DNA of 10,256 nt from Candidatus Sumerlaeota bacterium (GCA_007136595.1 SLGQ01000036.1:1-10256), one strand, 5' to 3'; counted from the first letter of the stretch, positions 1-6,802 are shown. Translations and numbers: made by a program. The notes: generated by a model from the letters alone, not told the origin.

Positions 1-597
1 GAGATGGGCTATTCCCGACTTTAATACCGGGTCAATATTTTGTTCGCCATTTATCCAGTTAAAAAACAAGCTCATTTCATTTTCAAGATTTTGGGCAGTT
101 GGTGCCTGAAAATGGACTTTTTCTTTTCCAACTGCTCCTGAAATAACCTGCATCGGACCATTTGAATCATCTCGCCAGTTTGCAACAATTGTTTTATGGA
201 AACCGCTGTAACCGGTCGGAAAAAGTCCGCTATGCCATGAAAAAAGTCGTTTCTTATCAAATATTTTATAGTAGTTTCCTGTTGCATCAAGCATCATGTC
301 AACAACACCGTCAACATATCTGTCGGAATCCATCAGTCCTGACATTTTAATCCCCAACCTGCGGGCAAGTGACGATCTTACCTGCTCACGGTCTAACAAT
401 TCTCCTTCTATTTCATTTGACTTCAACACATCAAGAGTCAAAATTTCAAAGTTAGCCTGGCTTTTAAGTTCAAACCCTAATGCTCCCATTTTTCCAACAA
501 TTTTTCCCTGATAATTTCTAACAGAAGAAAGAAGTGGTAACAGTGTTTCGCTATCCCATTTGAAATTGGGCCAACACTTATTTTCATAGATATACAT
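1..597 (-). CDS. Fic family protein with N-terminal DUF4172 domain (C-terminal part outside window)
   Basis: This frame is open from an ATG at 597 to the window edge, giving 199 residues with no stop. It begins MYIYENKCWPNFKWD and contains LLPLLSSVRNYQGK, LTLDVLKSNEIEGE, RRLGIKMSG, VDMMLDAT, WHSGLFPTG and QVISGAVGKEKVHF. Together these are characteristic of the DUF4172-Fic family as I know it. Residues 60-65 (SNEIEG) match the (S/T)xxxE(G/N) inhibitory-helix motif of Fic enzymes, with E64 as the glutamate expected to block ATP binding. Fic enzymes usually transfer AMP onto target hydroxyls. The catalytic HPFx(D/E)GNGR loop should lie just past the last visible residues (SGIAHL), so activity cannot be judged here. 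GGAG lies 7 bases before the ATG. Family call is strong; target and activity are unknown. Confidence 0.9.
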   Translation of the reverse strand, partial: MYIYENKCWPNFKWDSETLLPLLSSVRNYQGKIVGKMGALGFELKSQANFEILTLDVLKSNEIEGELLDREQVRSSLARRLGIKMSGLMDSDRYVDGVVDMMLDATGNYYKIFDKKRLFSWHSGLFPTGYSGFHKTIVANWRDDSNGPMQVISGAVGKEKVHFQAPTAQNLENEMSLFFNWINGEQNIDPVLKSGIAHL

Positions 598-601
598 TGC
601 T

Positions 602-645
602 AATCTCCGCACAATCTGCGGTGATTATATCCGTTATTCTCCGCA
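602..645. repeat. Three copies of TGCGGAGATT-like element, candidate operator
   Basis: Three related 10-mers lie over the fic promoter: TGCGGAGAAT on the minus strand (645-636, in the spacer), TGCGGTGATT on the plus strand (617-626, overlapping the -10) and TGCGGAGATT on the minus strand (611-602, overlapping the ribosome binding site). The second and third form an inverted repeat with 5 bases between the arms, matching at 9 of 10 positions in each arm. The first and third are direct repeats 34 bases apart, roughly three helical turns. The arrangement covers the -10, the predicted start of transcription and the Shine-Dalgarno, which is what a repressor operator looks like. No regulator gene is visible nearby; binding is inferred. 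Confidence 0.6.
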
Positions 646-652
646 TTGTCAA
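624..652 (-). promoter_or_regulatory. Consensus sigma70 promoter of the fic gene
   Basis: Read on the minus strand there is a perfect TTGACA (652-647), a 17-base spacer and a perfect TATAAT (629-624). Transcription should start near 617, about 20 bases before the ATG at 597. It is the best promoter in the window by consensus match and lies in the gap between fic and the lipoprotein gene, so fic has its own transcript. A promoter this strong ahead of a possibly toxic enzyme would normally need repression; see the repeat entry covering it. Confidence 0.85.
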
Positions 653-668
653 ATATCGGGGATAAAAA

Positions 669-2153
669 TCAATATATCATCAAGCCGTTAAACACTGAGC
701 GGTCTTCTTTTCCGTAAATATATTTGTCAGGGGTCCAGAAAGCGGTTGAGCCTCCTCCATCAAGATTGAGGGCATCAACGCATCCTATTGAAATGAGGTG
801 ATTGGCAAGAGCATTGAGTGTCATTCCGAATCTAACGGTTTCATGCTGAGCCATTATGAGAACAATTGAACCGTCATTTTTTATGCAGGCTGCACTTCTT
901 GGAAGTTTTGAATCGGGGCTTATGCCCGAAGTTTCAAAATTTTCAGCGATATATTGGGCGGCACTGACATTAACTCCGTCTTTTACCAATTGAGGTCCGC
1001 CGCATGCAACATCAGTGTCATCCGGAAAGAGTGAGTTTCCGAGATTGTCTTTACCGTTCGATTGAACAATTCGGGCTTTTCTTTTTACAGAATCATAAGC
1101 GATACAGGCTCTTGGACCTTTGGCATTTCCTGTGGCAGTTTCCCAACCGAAAGAGCCTTTTGAGTAACTGTATGTTTCACTTCCGCCAAAATATCCACCG
1201 TTAATTACAGCTTTTGGAGATTTGTCAGAATGTTGCGTTGCAAGCTCTGAAACCTTTTTTTTAGTGGCACTGCCAATAACGGCAAAGTTCAGGGCAGAAT
1301 CTGCTGTCGGAAAATTTGCAGTATAAATTTTATAACTGTTTGCGCCATCAGTTTTCGTTTCACTTTTTATTGAAAAAGGTTCCTGCTCAATGTCTTCATC
1401 GCTGATCTCATCGTCATCATTTTCTTCGGTATCGGCATATCTTACGCATCTTGCAAGAAGTTCATCCCAATATTTTTCTGTCGGGTTTATCACCGCAGAA
1501 AGAAAGTCTATATACCAGGCAGAATCATCGTAAGTTGCACTCTCTTTTGAAGACCAGTGATAATCACATTCTCCAACAATCTCTCCATCACGGTAACACC
1601 CGTTTGACGGACCTCCGTTGTAGTCGCAACTTGGGACGGAGCAGGGATGGTTAAGGCAGTCAACTTCATCAAGACAATCATCATTGGCGTTGCATGCTCC
1701 ACCAATTTCGGTATCGGGGCAGCCTTTAACGAGTGTTCTTAACTCAGTAAGAGTTGGAAGTCTCCAGTCATCAAATCCGCCATGAACAAGATTTTCGCAG
1801 TATTTTATTGCGTCACTCCATTTTCCTTGAAAAAGTTCAGGGCAGTTTTCCCACATCAAATCAGTTTCAATGTCTATCCAGACATCATCGCAAGGAACTA
1901 TAATATCATCGTCATTTGCCTGTTCTTCATCCGGTTCTGCTGTTTCATCATCGGGATCGGGATCGATAACTGCATCATCAGGATATTCAGTCACAGCATC
2001 ATCCGGATCAATGACACCCTCATCAGGCATCTCATCGTTCACCACATTATCAGAGTCATTCATACCGCTCTCATCATCTGTGAGATAATCTTTCTTTGAA
2101 CTACATGCAACAAAAACAAAGAAAACAAGGAAACATAAAAGTAACTTTTTCAT
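669..2153 (-). CDS. Lipoprotein with DUF1566 (Lcl-like) domain fused to a phosphodiester glycosidase (NAGPA-like) domain
   Basis: A predicted 494-residue envelope lipoprotein. Residues 1-16 are a hydrophobic signal peptide ending FVA before C17, the likely lipidated cysteine. Residues 23-83 are a very acidic low-complexity linker with repeated DPDDAV-type units. Residues about 88-240 fit DUF1566/Lcl_C, with VWIDIETDLMWENC, GGFDDWRLPTLTEL, a cysteine-rich insert and CDYHWSS. After a second acidic stretch (241-258), residues about 270-494 fit the NAGPA/DUF2233 family, with NGGYF (318-322), CGGPQLV (384-390) and NLDGGGSTAFW (463-473). Enzymes of that family cleave sugar phosphodiesters; the substrate here is unknown. 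I chose the ATG at 2153 because GGAGG sits 8 bases upstream, rather than the in-frame start at 2168. Domain calls rest on recognised motifs and are fairly firm. Acting at the cell surface, binding and trimming a phosphoglycan, is inference. Confidence 0.85.
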   Translation of the reverse strand: MKKLLLCFLVFFVFVACSSKKDYLTDDESGMNDSDNVVNDEMPDEGVIDPDDAVTEYPDDAVIDPDPDDETAEPDEEQANDDDIIVPCDDVWIDIETDLMWENCPELFQGKWSDAIKYCENLVHGGFDDWRLPTLTELRTLVKGCPDTEIGGACNANDDCLDEVDCLNHPCSVPSCDYNGGPSNGCYRDGEIVGECDYHWSSKESATYDDSAWYIDFLSAVINPTEKYWDELLARCVRYADTEENDDDEISDEDIEQEPFSIKSETKTDGANSYKIYTANFPTADSALNFAVIGSATKKKVSELATQHSDKSPKAVINGGYFGGSETYSYSKGSFGWETATGNAKGPRACIAYDSVKRKARIVQSNGKDNLGNSLFPDDTDVACGGPQLVKDGVNVSAAQYIAENFETSGISPDSKLPRSAACIKNDGSIVLIMAQHETVRFGMTLNALANHLISIGCVDALNLDGGGSTAFWTPDKYIYGKEDRSVFNGLMIY

Positions 2154-2187
2154 AAAATACACCTCCATTTTTTCCCTCGCATATTGA

Positions 2188-2215
2188 AATATAATAAACT
2201 AATTAGAAAAGTCGA
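2188..2215 (-). promoter_or_regulatory. Possible weak promoter for the lipoprotein gene
   Basis: On the minus strand TCGACT (2215-2210) and TATATT (2193-2188) are separated by 16 bases and lie 35-60 bases before the start at 2153. The -10 matches at five of six positions and the -35 at four. The region is AT-rich, so chance matches are likely. It is offered because a divergent gene start leaves no other source of transcription close by. Confidence 0.3.
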
Positions 2216-2290
2216 GAAAAGTATTGTTCAGGGCGACTACTTGTTGTAATTTTCAGAAAATATTAACAAAACATGACATTTCTTTTTTTT

Positions 2291-2319
2291 TTGACAATTT
2301 TTCAATTCCAAGTTTAAAT
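2291..2319 (+). promoter_or_regulatory. Probable promoter of the small outer-membrane protein gene
   Basis: A perfect TTGACA at 2291-2296 is followed after 17 bases by TTAAAT (2314-2319), which matches the -10 consensus at four of six positions. The site is preceded by a run of T residues (2283-2292) and lies 35 bases before the ATG at 2354. The -35 is convincing and the -10 weak. Confidence 0.5.
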
Positions 2320-2353
2320 TTTCAGGGAATTTGTTTATTAATTGGGGGGAACC

Positions 2354-2911
2354 ATGAAAAAGATTTTAGTTTTTGTGATCTCTGTATTTCTTTTCAGCTC
2401 ACTTTGGGCAAGCTCATCTAAACATTCGACAACAAACTGGCATTCCGGTATCAATGTGGGTTATTCCATGTTCATTGACAAAGGAGGTGACACCAGGGAT
2501 GCTTTCCAGATCGGGTATCACTTTGAACCTGCATTTGCACAGTTCATCGGTATGGAAATAAGCTATAAATACCGTATGTACAAAGTAGATAGCCTTGAAA
2601 ACCCAAGATACAACAACAGAGAAGAAGAGATGTTCTTTTTCCTTAACTCTTTAAATTTAGGGTTGAAAGGGCAGTGGGATAGCGGACGGCTTTGTCCTTT
2701 TCTCATATTCGGAGGAGGATTCCATCTCGGAACAGAATACTGGGAATCAAATTCAAGAATGGATATGGGAGGCAGTGCCTATTTGAAATGGGGACTTGAT
2801 TTTGACATAACCAACCGTTTCGGAATAGGGATCGAAATGAGATACGAGTTCCTTTTCAATGCTTTTAAAGACCTTAACCTTTTTGACATCGCACTGAGAA
2901 TCAATTTCTGA
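2354..2911 (+). CDS. Small outer-membrane beta-barrel protein
   Basis: A 185-residue protein with a signal peptide (MKK, hydrophobic core, likely cleavage after LWA at residue 19) and a mature part made of short alternating amphipathic stretches rich in Gly, Tyr and Phe. It ends ALRINF, and a C-terminal phenylalanine is the usual signal for outer-membrane insertion by BAM. Length and strand pattern suit an eight-stranded barrel of the OmpW/OmpX/OmpA-barrel size class, but no specific family motif stands out. Start: the ATG at 2354 follows GGGGGGA and begins a good signal peptide; the frame also opens at a TTG at 2342, which would put four residues in front of it. The gene is divergent from the lipoprotein and appears to be a single-gene unit. 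Location is well supported; function unknown. Confidence 0.75.
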   Translation: MKKILVFVISVFLFSSLWASSSKHSTTNWHSGINVGYSMFIDKGGDTRDAFQIGYHFEPAFAQFIGMEISYKYRMYKVDSLENPRYNNREEEMFFFLNSLNLGLKGQWDSGRLCPFLIFGGGFHLGTEYWESNSRMDMGGSAYLKWGLDFDITNRFGIGIEMRYEFLFNAFKDLNLFDIALRINF

Positions 2912-2954
2912 TCTACCGAGCATTTAGTTTACTTCCTGATAGTTTATTTGCAAT

Positions 2955-2982
2955 TTAACACCACCTGTTTCTTTTATATAGA
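2955..2982 (+). promoter_or_regulatory. Possible promoter for the unrecognised gene at 3035
   Basis: TTAACA (2955-2960, five of six) and TATAGA (2977-2982, four of six) are 16 bases apart, in the gap after the barrel gene. Transcription would start near 2989, about 45 bases before the ATG at 3035. The surrounding DNA is AT-rich, so this may be a chance match. Confidence 0.3.
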
Positions 2983-3034
2983 GATGTGAAATTAATGATT
3001 TGATTTATTTCTTTCTTTGAATATTATTCCTGTC

Positions 3035-3982
3035 ATGAATCGGGATGTTTACATAATCTCTTCCGATGCATTTGCAAAGGAGAGTTCTGAGATCACTGAA
3101 TATTTTAATAAAAAAGAGATAAAAACAAAATGTCTGTCATACAAAAGGATGACAAAGCCTCCGGAAATCACACCTGAATTGGAAAACAGCAATATAGTCA
3201 AAGACATCCTCGAAAAGAATTACGAAAAAGATAACAATATGCTGTCAGCCGGTATAGTCAGATCACAAAAACCGCAGTTAAATAAAATTTTATCTTCCAT
3301 CCCCGAAAAAAGTGTCATCTATCTGTGTGAAGAATATATCCCTGAATATTTTTATCTCAAAAAACATTTTTTCAGAAACTCTTTGAACTTTTTTGCTTTT
3401 GGCAAAGTTATTGAGGGACAACCTGCTTCCGTGAACAGATTTGCTCTCGATATCGGGATCAAAATTGATAATTTTAAAAGCTACGATCAGCAAAACAACT
3501 CTTTTGGAAACATATTTTCCTCTTTTAACGGACACATTGCCATAGATCCTCCTCCGGATGCAATACCATACTCTCATCTCGGTTATTTCAGGTCACCTAA
3601 AAATTTTGTCAGAGCACTGATTTCTTTTCTTGACTCTTATTACAAAAACAAAAGACACCCTTTAATAAAAATATTGTGCTGTTCCAAAGATAATGAATTT
3701 TACAATTCATCACAAAGAGCTGAGGAATTTGCCGGTTTTTTGGGTAAAAGGTGTGAAAAGATCGAATCGGTAAAACATTTGGAAAAAAACTGTGCTGTAA
3801 TTACATGGTCAACAACAGAATTTTTCCGTTTTTTAAATTCAGGGTTCAAAGCTGTCCCTGCAACCAGATGCGCTGCATCATTCATTTTTACCGGAACAGG
3901 GATCGGAGAAAGGATCGTCGAAGAAAATTTTAAAAACGGTATTGAAGCTCTTTCTGAGTTTTACAGGGAAAGATCACTTTGA
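3035..3982 (+). CDS. Unrecognised protein of about 315 residues, possibly with a Rossmann-like C-terminal half
   Basis: I do not recognise this family. The protein has no signal peptide or membrane segment and is rich in Lys, Phe, Ser and Asn, so it is probably cytoplasmic. It opens with a beta-strand-like stretch (DVYIISSDAF) followed by a charged helix. The C-terminal third has a short hydrophobic strand (LIKILCCSKD), a helix and then ENCAVITWSTTEFFRFLNSGFKAVP-type sequence (a strand, Ser/Thr residues, a helix, then Gly-Phe-x-Ala-Val), a pattern seen near the C-terminus of some GT-B glycosyltransferases, including capsule and glycerophosphate transferases. That similarity is suggestive only. 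The start is uncertain: the ATG at 3035 and a TTG at 3017 are the only options after the in-frame stop at 2996, and neither has a clear Shine-Dalgarno. Its 3' end overlaps the convergent lipoprotein gene by 9 bases. Confidence 0.6.
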   Translation: MNRDVYIISSDAFAKESSEITEYFNKKEIKTKCLSYKRMTKPPEITPELENSNIVKDILEKNYEKDNNMLSAGIVRSQKPQLNKILSSIPEKSVIYLCEEYIPEYFYLKKHFFRNSLNFFAFGKVIEGQPASVNRFALDIGIKIDNFKSYDQQNNSFGNIFSSFNGHIAIDPPPDAIPYSHLGYFRSPKNFVRALISFLDSYYKNKRHPLIKILCCSKDNEFYNSSQRAEEFAGFLGKRCEKIESVKHLEKNCAVITWSTTEFFRFLNSGFKAVPATRCAASFIFTGTGIGERIVEENFKNGIEALSEFYRERSL

Positions 3983-4624
3983 GATAAGCTCTATTCTTTT
4001 TCTTACTTCATCCGCCTTTGAACTTTGCCCGGACGAAACATAATAAGATTCAAGTTTTTCAAGATAGGCTCCTGAAGCTTTTATCCATCCGTTTTCAGAA
4101 GCTACGGAAAGTGCTTTCAGCAAAGTATCTTCATTATAGCAGTTATGCCTGACAGCATAAGAAGCGGCAATAAGGGTTGAAACACCTTCTTCAACTCTCG
4201 AAATTGCCCTGTTTGTCCTTTCAACATCACATTTTGAGACAGATTCAACAACTCTTCTATATTTGCCGGTCATCGTATCAAGTTTTCGTGACGAAGTAAT
4301 GAACCTGAAATAATTCCTGTTTTCATCATCTTTTGTCATCGGAATAAGTTCGGCGGCACTTTCACAGTTACTTTCAATAAATATAGAAAACTCTATTGCA
4401 CATTTTGTAAGGGGGGCTTTTATGATAATGTCGGGATCAGCTGTCAGCAAAAGGTTTTCATAAAACCTCTCATAGTGTGTTTCAGCAAAATTTTCTTTGC
4501 CGGACATAAATGTTTCAATATAGTTTTCCATTTGAATGTGCGCATTAGCCTGCCAGGAAGGAGCAGGAGTTGAACTGCATGAAAGAATTATAAAAAAAGT
4601 GACAAGCACCGATAGTTTTTTCAA
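3974..4624 (-). CDS. Small lipoprotein of the MCE transport operon
   Basis: A 216-residue predicted lipoprotein: MKK, a hydrophobic core and IILSC place the lipidated cysteine at residue 16. The mature part is largely helical and charged, contains several cysteines (for example TKCAIEF, ESNCES, SKCDVER, RHNCYNE) and ends with repeat-like helices (LLKALSVASENG, GAYLEKLESYYVSSG) that faintly recall tetratricopeptide helices. It starts at a TTG (4624) that overlaps the MCE gene's stop codon as TTGA, with GGAG 11 bases upstream, so it should be translationally coupled to it. It occupies the place where mlaC or another accessory component is found in related operons, but it resembles neither MlaC nor PqiC as I know them. 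A role in holding or receiving lipid at the outer membrane is inference from position. Confidence 0.75.
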   Translation of the reverse strand: MKKLSVLVTFFIILSCSSTPAPSWQANAHIQMENYIETFMSGKENFAETHYERFYENLLLTADPDIIIKAPLTKCAIEFSIFIESNCESAAELIPMTKDDENRNYFRFITSSRKLDTMTGKYRRVVESVSKCDVERTNRAISRVEEGVSTLIAASYAVRHNCYNEDTLLKALSVASENGWIKASGAYLEKLESYYVSSGQSSKADEVRKRIELISK

Positions 4625-5562
4625 GGTAGTTTTATCTCCTTTTTCTGTTCGAACGGTAAATTGTTTCTGATATCTTTTATCAAACTGCTTGCCGAACTGA
4701 CAGCTTCATCTATCTCTTTCCTGAGAACATCTATGTCTTTTGTTCCCCCTTTCAGATCATCACTTATTTCAATAAGGTTCTCAATAAGCTTATCAAGTTC
4801 TTTGAATTTGAGATCAACATCTGAAAGAAGAGCGTTTACAGAAGGGACAGTCCCCTCTTCCCCGAAAACCTGCTCTTTTGCTTCGGCAATGACAACCTTC
4901 AGATCAGATATGGTGTTTTTTGCTTCATCAACAAGTTCGGGAAGTGCCCTTAATGTTGTTATAAGAGCCTGTGCACTCTGTCTGTCCCCCGTCAACATCT
5001 CAAGCAAACCATCCGATTTTGCCATATCCTCCATTATCTTTTCAGCGTTCTCTATTGCTTTGTTAAGTTTGCTTTCCTTATCGGTCATCACTTCAATGTT
5101 CTGTGCAACAGAATCGAACCTTTCAAGGATCGGCTGAGCTTTTTTGATAACTTCATTAATGTCATCTATTGTTTTGATCTCAATGGTTTCATCTTCAGAC
5201 AATGGTTCATCCTGCATATTGGGGGTAGTTACAGTTATTCTCGGACTCCCGATAAAAGGTTTTTCAAGGGTAAACTTAGAATTTTTCCTGAACCATTTTG
5301 AATGTCTTGAAGGTATTTTAAGCCTTATCATAACTATTCCGTCTTCTGTCAGTTCGATCCGTTCGACTCTTCCAACCTGGAACCCGGAAAACTGAACTGA
5401 CATTCCGACAGTTAAACCGTCTCCGGAATCTGAAGATAAATTATAGTAGTAATGTTCCGTGAACACATCTTTTACAACCATTACAAAAATGGCGGAAAAT
5501 ATTATCATGGCGAAAGAAAGAACAAGAAAAAGTCCAACTTTGAATTTGATATCGCCTTTCAT
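4621..5562 (-). CDS. MCE family protein, MlaD-like lipid transport substrate-binding subunit
   Basis: A 313-residue MCE protein. Residues 9-30 form a single membrane anchor with a short cytoplasmic N-terminus (MKGDIKFK). Residues about 36-115 are the MCE domain, with the typical GDGLTVGMSVQFSGFQVGRVERIEL core followed by KPFIGSPRITV. Residues about 133-313 are a long, charged, largely helical stretch of the coiled-coil type common after MCE domains. Such proteins form hexameric rings that carry lipids across the periplasm above a MlaE-type permease. I chose the ATG at 5562 because it overlaps the upstream stop as ATGA and has AAGG just upstream; an in-frame ATG at 5592 would add nine residues and lacks a ribosome binding site. 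The protein is longer than E. coli MlaD (roughly 180 residues) because of the helical tail. Family call is firm. Confidence 0.92.
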   Translation of the reverse strand: MKGDIKFKVGLFLVLSFAMIIFSAIFVMVVKDVFTEHYYYNLSSDSGDGLTVGMSVQFSGFQVGRVERIELTEDGIVMIRLKIPSRHSKWFRKNSKFTLEKPFIGSPRITVTTPNMQDEPLSEDETIEIKTIDDINEVIKKAQPILERFDSVAQNIEVMTDKESKLNKAIENAEKIMEDMAKSDGLLEMLTGDRQSAQALITTLRALPELVDEAKNTISDLKVVIAEAKEQVFGEEGTVPSVNALLSDVDLKFKELDKLIENLIEISDDLKGGTKDIDVLRKEIDEAVSSASSLIKDIRNNLPFEQKKEIKLP

Positions 5563-5960
5563 ACTGCCTTCCCGTAAAAATTTCTGTGCCATTCATAATC
5601 AAGCACAATACAACTATTATACATATTTTTTATTGAATCAAGAGTTTCCTGGATAATATTGAACGATTTTTGTCCGCTAAGCATTTCAAATGGTCGTTCT
5701 ATGACAATAACTGCATCATCGATCATGCATGCTCTAAGAAGTTTTGCAATAAAAACATCGTTTTTGTTAACTCCTGCCAACCTTTCACCTTTAAGATGAA
5801 TTATCCCCGCATCTTCCATCAATTTTTCAACTACGGGAAGTATTTTTCCCCTGCTTACATTGCTGTGGTATCTGGTTATAAGGGCAATATTATCCTCAAT
5901 GGTCAAATTGCTCAACAAGGGGAGATCGGGAGATACATGTGCAAAATTCAAAGGGTGCAT
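5559..5960 (-). CDS. Truncated, motif-less ABC ATPase-like protein in the mlaF position
   Basis: A 133-residue protein whose sequence aligns with the later part of MlaF-type ABC ATPases but not its start. HVSPDLPLLSNLTIEDNIAL matches the segment after the Q-loop (usually FQxxALF, then LTVxENVA), with S10 where the Q-loop glutamine should be. ERLAGVNKND (59-68) stands where LSGG should be. VIVIERPF (84-91) replaces the Walker B pattern LIMFDEPF, so the Asp-Glu pair has become Glu-Arg. IVLDYEW (118-124) stands where the switch histidine should be, and the protein ends soon after. No Walker A exists in this frame; family members normally have about 250 residues. It lies between the permease and MCE genes and overlaps the latter as ATGA, so the reading frame is kept intact. 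The ATG at 5960 has only a weak ribosome binding site and sits 53 bases after the permease stop; the frame stays open upstream to about 6100, and translation may start there. ATP hydrolysis looks impossible; a structural role is inference. Confidence 0.75.
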   Translation of the reverse strand: MHPLNFAHVSPDLPLLSNLTIEDNIALITRYHSNVSRGKILPVVEKLMEDAGIIHLKGERLAGVNKNDVFIAKLLRACMIDDAVIVIERPFEMLSGQKSFNIIQETLDSIKNMYNSCIVLDYEWHRNFYGKAV

Positions 5961-6013
5961 TGTTTCGATCTTTTCAACTTCACTTTTTATCTCATCTTTA
6001 TAGCAAAAAAGTG

Positions 6014-6802
6014 CTATATCAGTTTTAGTGCTAATAGTAATGCCTCCACAATAATTATTGCGCTGAAAACGCTCATCATCCCTTTAAGGACAGAAACCGG
6101 TATCATATTAAACTGCCTTTTTGTTCTCGTTCCGTAAAAAATTGGGATTATTGAGATAAAAAATCCCATCAAAACCGATTTGATCCCGAGAACTCCGACA
6201 TCTCTGAGTGTAATACTGTTGGCTATCAGTTCACTGTATGCCGCGGCACTTATATCAAAAATGGTGAAACTGAAAATAAATCCGCTAAGCAGCGCAATTA
6301 TGGAAAAGAGAGTGCTCATTACAAGAACACAGAGTGTAACACTTATCACTCTGGGGATATAAAGATAACTCATTTCATCAATACCGTAAGATATCAAAGA
6401 ATCAATTTCACCGTTTACTCTCATTACAGCTATTTCGGTGTTAATAGCCGAAGAAGATCTGAGGGCGATCAAAAGAACAGTTATCAAGGGTCCCATTTCA
6501 AGTGCCACCAAAACAACGATAATGTCACCGAGAAATTCACTGAGTCCAAGATTTTTGACAGTTGAAAGGACCACCCCTATAAAAACCGTACCTATTATCA
6601 CACTTATCATAAGGAAAAAAGCGAGCAACTGGACAGCAGTAAAGTATATCTGCATTACCATGACATCAAGAATAACCCCTTTTTTTGTATCTTTGCTGAA
6701 AAGTACTCTGAAAAATCTTGCGACAAAAATGGAAAAATCTTTAAAAAAATCCCACTTTTCTATTGCCCAGCCACCAACTTGTTCTATTTTAGCTCTCAGC
6801 AT
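6014..6802 (-). CDS. MlaE family ABC transporter permease
   Basis: A 262-residue inner-membrane permease of MCE/Mla lipid transporters. After an N-terminal amphipathic region (1-45) there are about five hydrophobic segments (roughly 55-80, 92-115, 150-182, 200-222, 240-262). The family core is clear at 100-150: ALEMGPLITVLLIALRSSSA, then NTEIAVMRVNGEIDSL, then YGIDEMSYLYIPRV, equivalent to the ELGPVLTALLVAGRVGSAIAAELG and QIDALEVMGVDPVRYLVVPR type motifs. It should form a dimer beneath the MCE ring and couple to an ATPase. The frame also opens with a TTG at 6832, but the predicted start of transcription lies at about that base, so I prefer the ATG at 6802; a TTG at 6823 is a further option. 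The next gene's ATG is 53 bases beyond its stop, unlike the 4-base overlaps further down the operon. Confidence 0.88.
   Translation of the reverse strand: MLRAKIEQVGGWAIEKWDFFKDFSIFVARFFRVLFSKDTKKGVILDVMVMQIYFTAVQLLAFFLMISVIIGTVFIGVVLSTVKNLGLSEFLGDIIVVLVALEMGPLITVLLIALRSSSAINTEIAVMRVNGEIDSLISYGIDEMSYLYIPRVISVTLCVLVMSTLFSIIALLSGFIFSFTIFDISAAAYSELIANSITLRDVGVLGIKSVLMGFFISIIPIFYGTRTKRQFNMIPVSVLKGMMSVFSAIIIVEALLLALKLI

Noticed and set aside
1870..2088. Serine-rich plus-strand reading frame with repeats
   Set aside because: It mirrors the Asp-rich repeats of the lipoprotein gene on the other strand (GAT/GAC read as ATC/TCA and shifted frames).
2281..2292. Run of T residues as an intrinsic terminator
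   Set aside because: No GC-rich hairpin precedes it on either strand; it lies directly before a -35 element.
4661..5137. Long plus-strand reading frame rich in serine and leucine
   Set aside because: It is the antisense shadow of the helical tail of the MCE gene; it has no ribosome binding site or family match.
5563..5592. MCE protein starting at the ATG at 5592
   Set aside because: There is no ribosome binding site, and the ATG at 5562 overlaps the upstream stop as ATGA.
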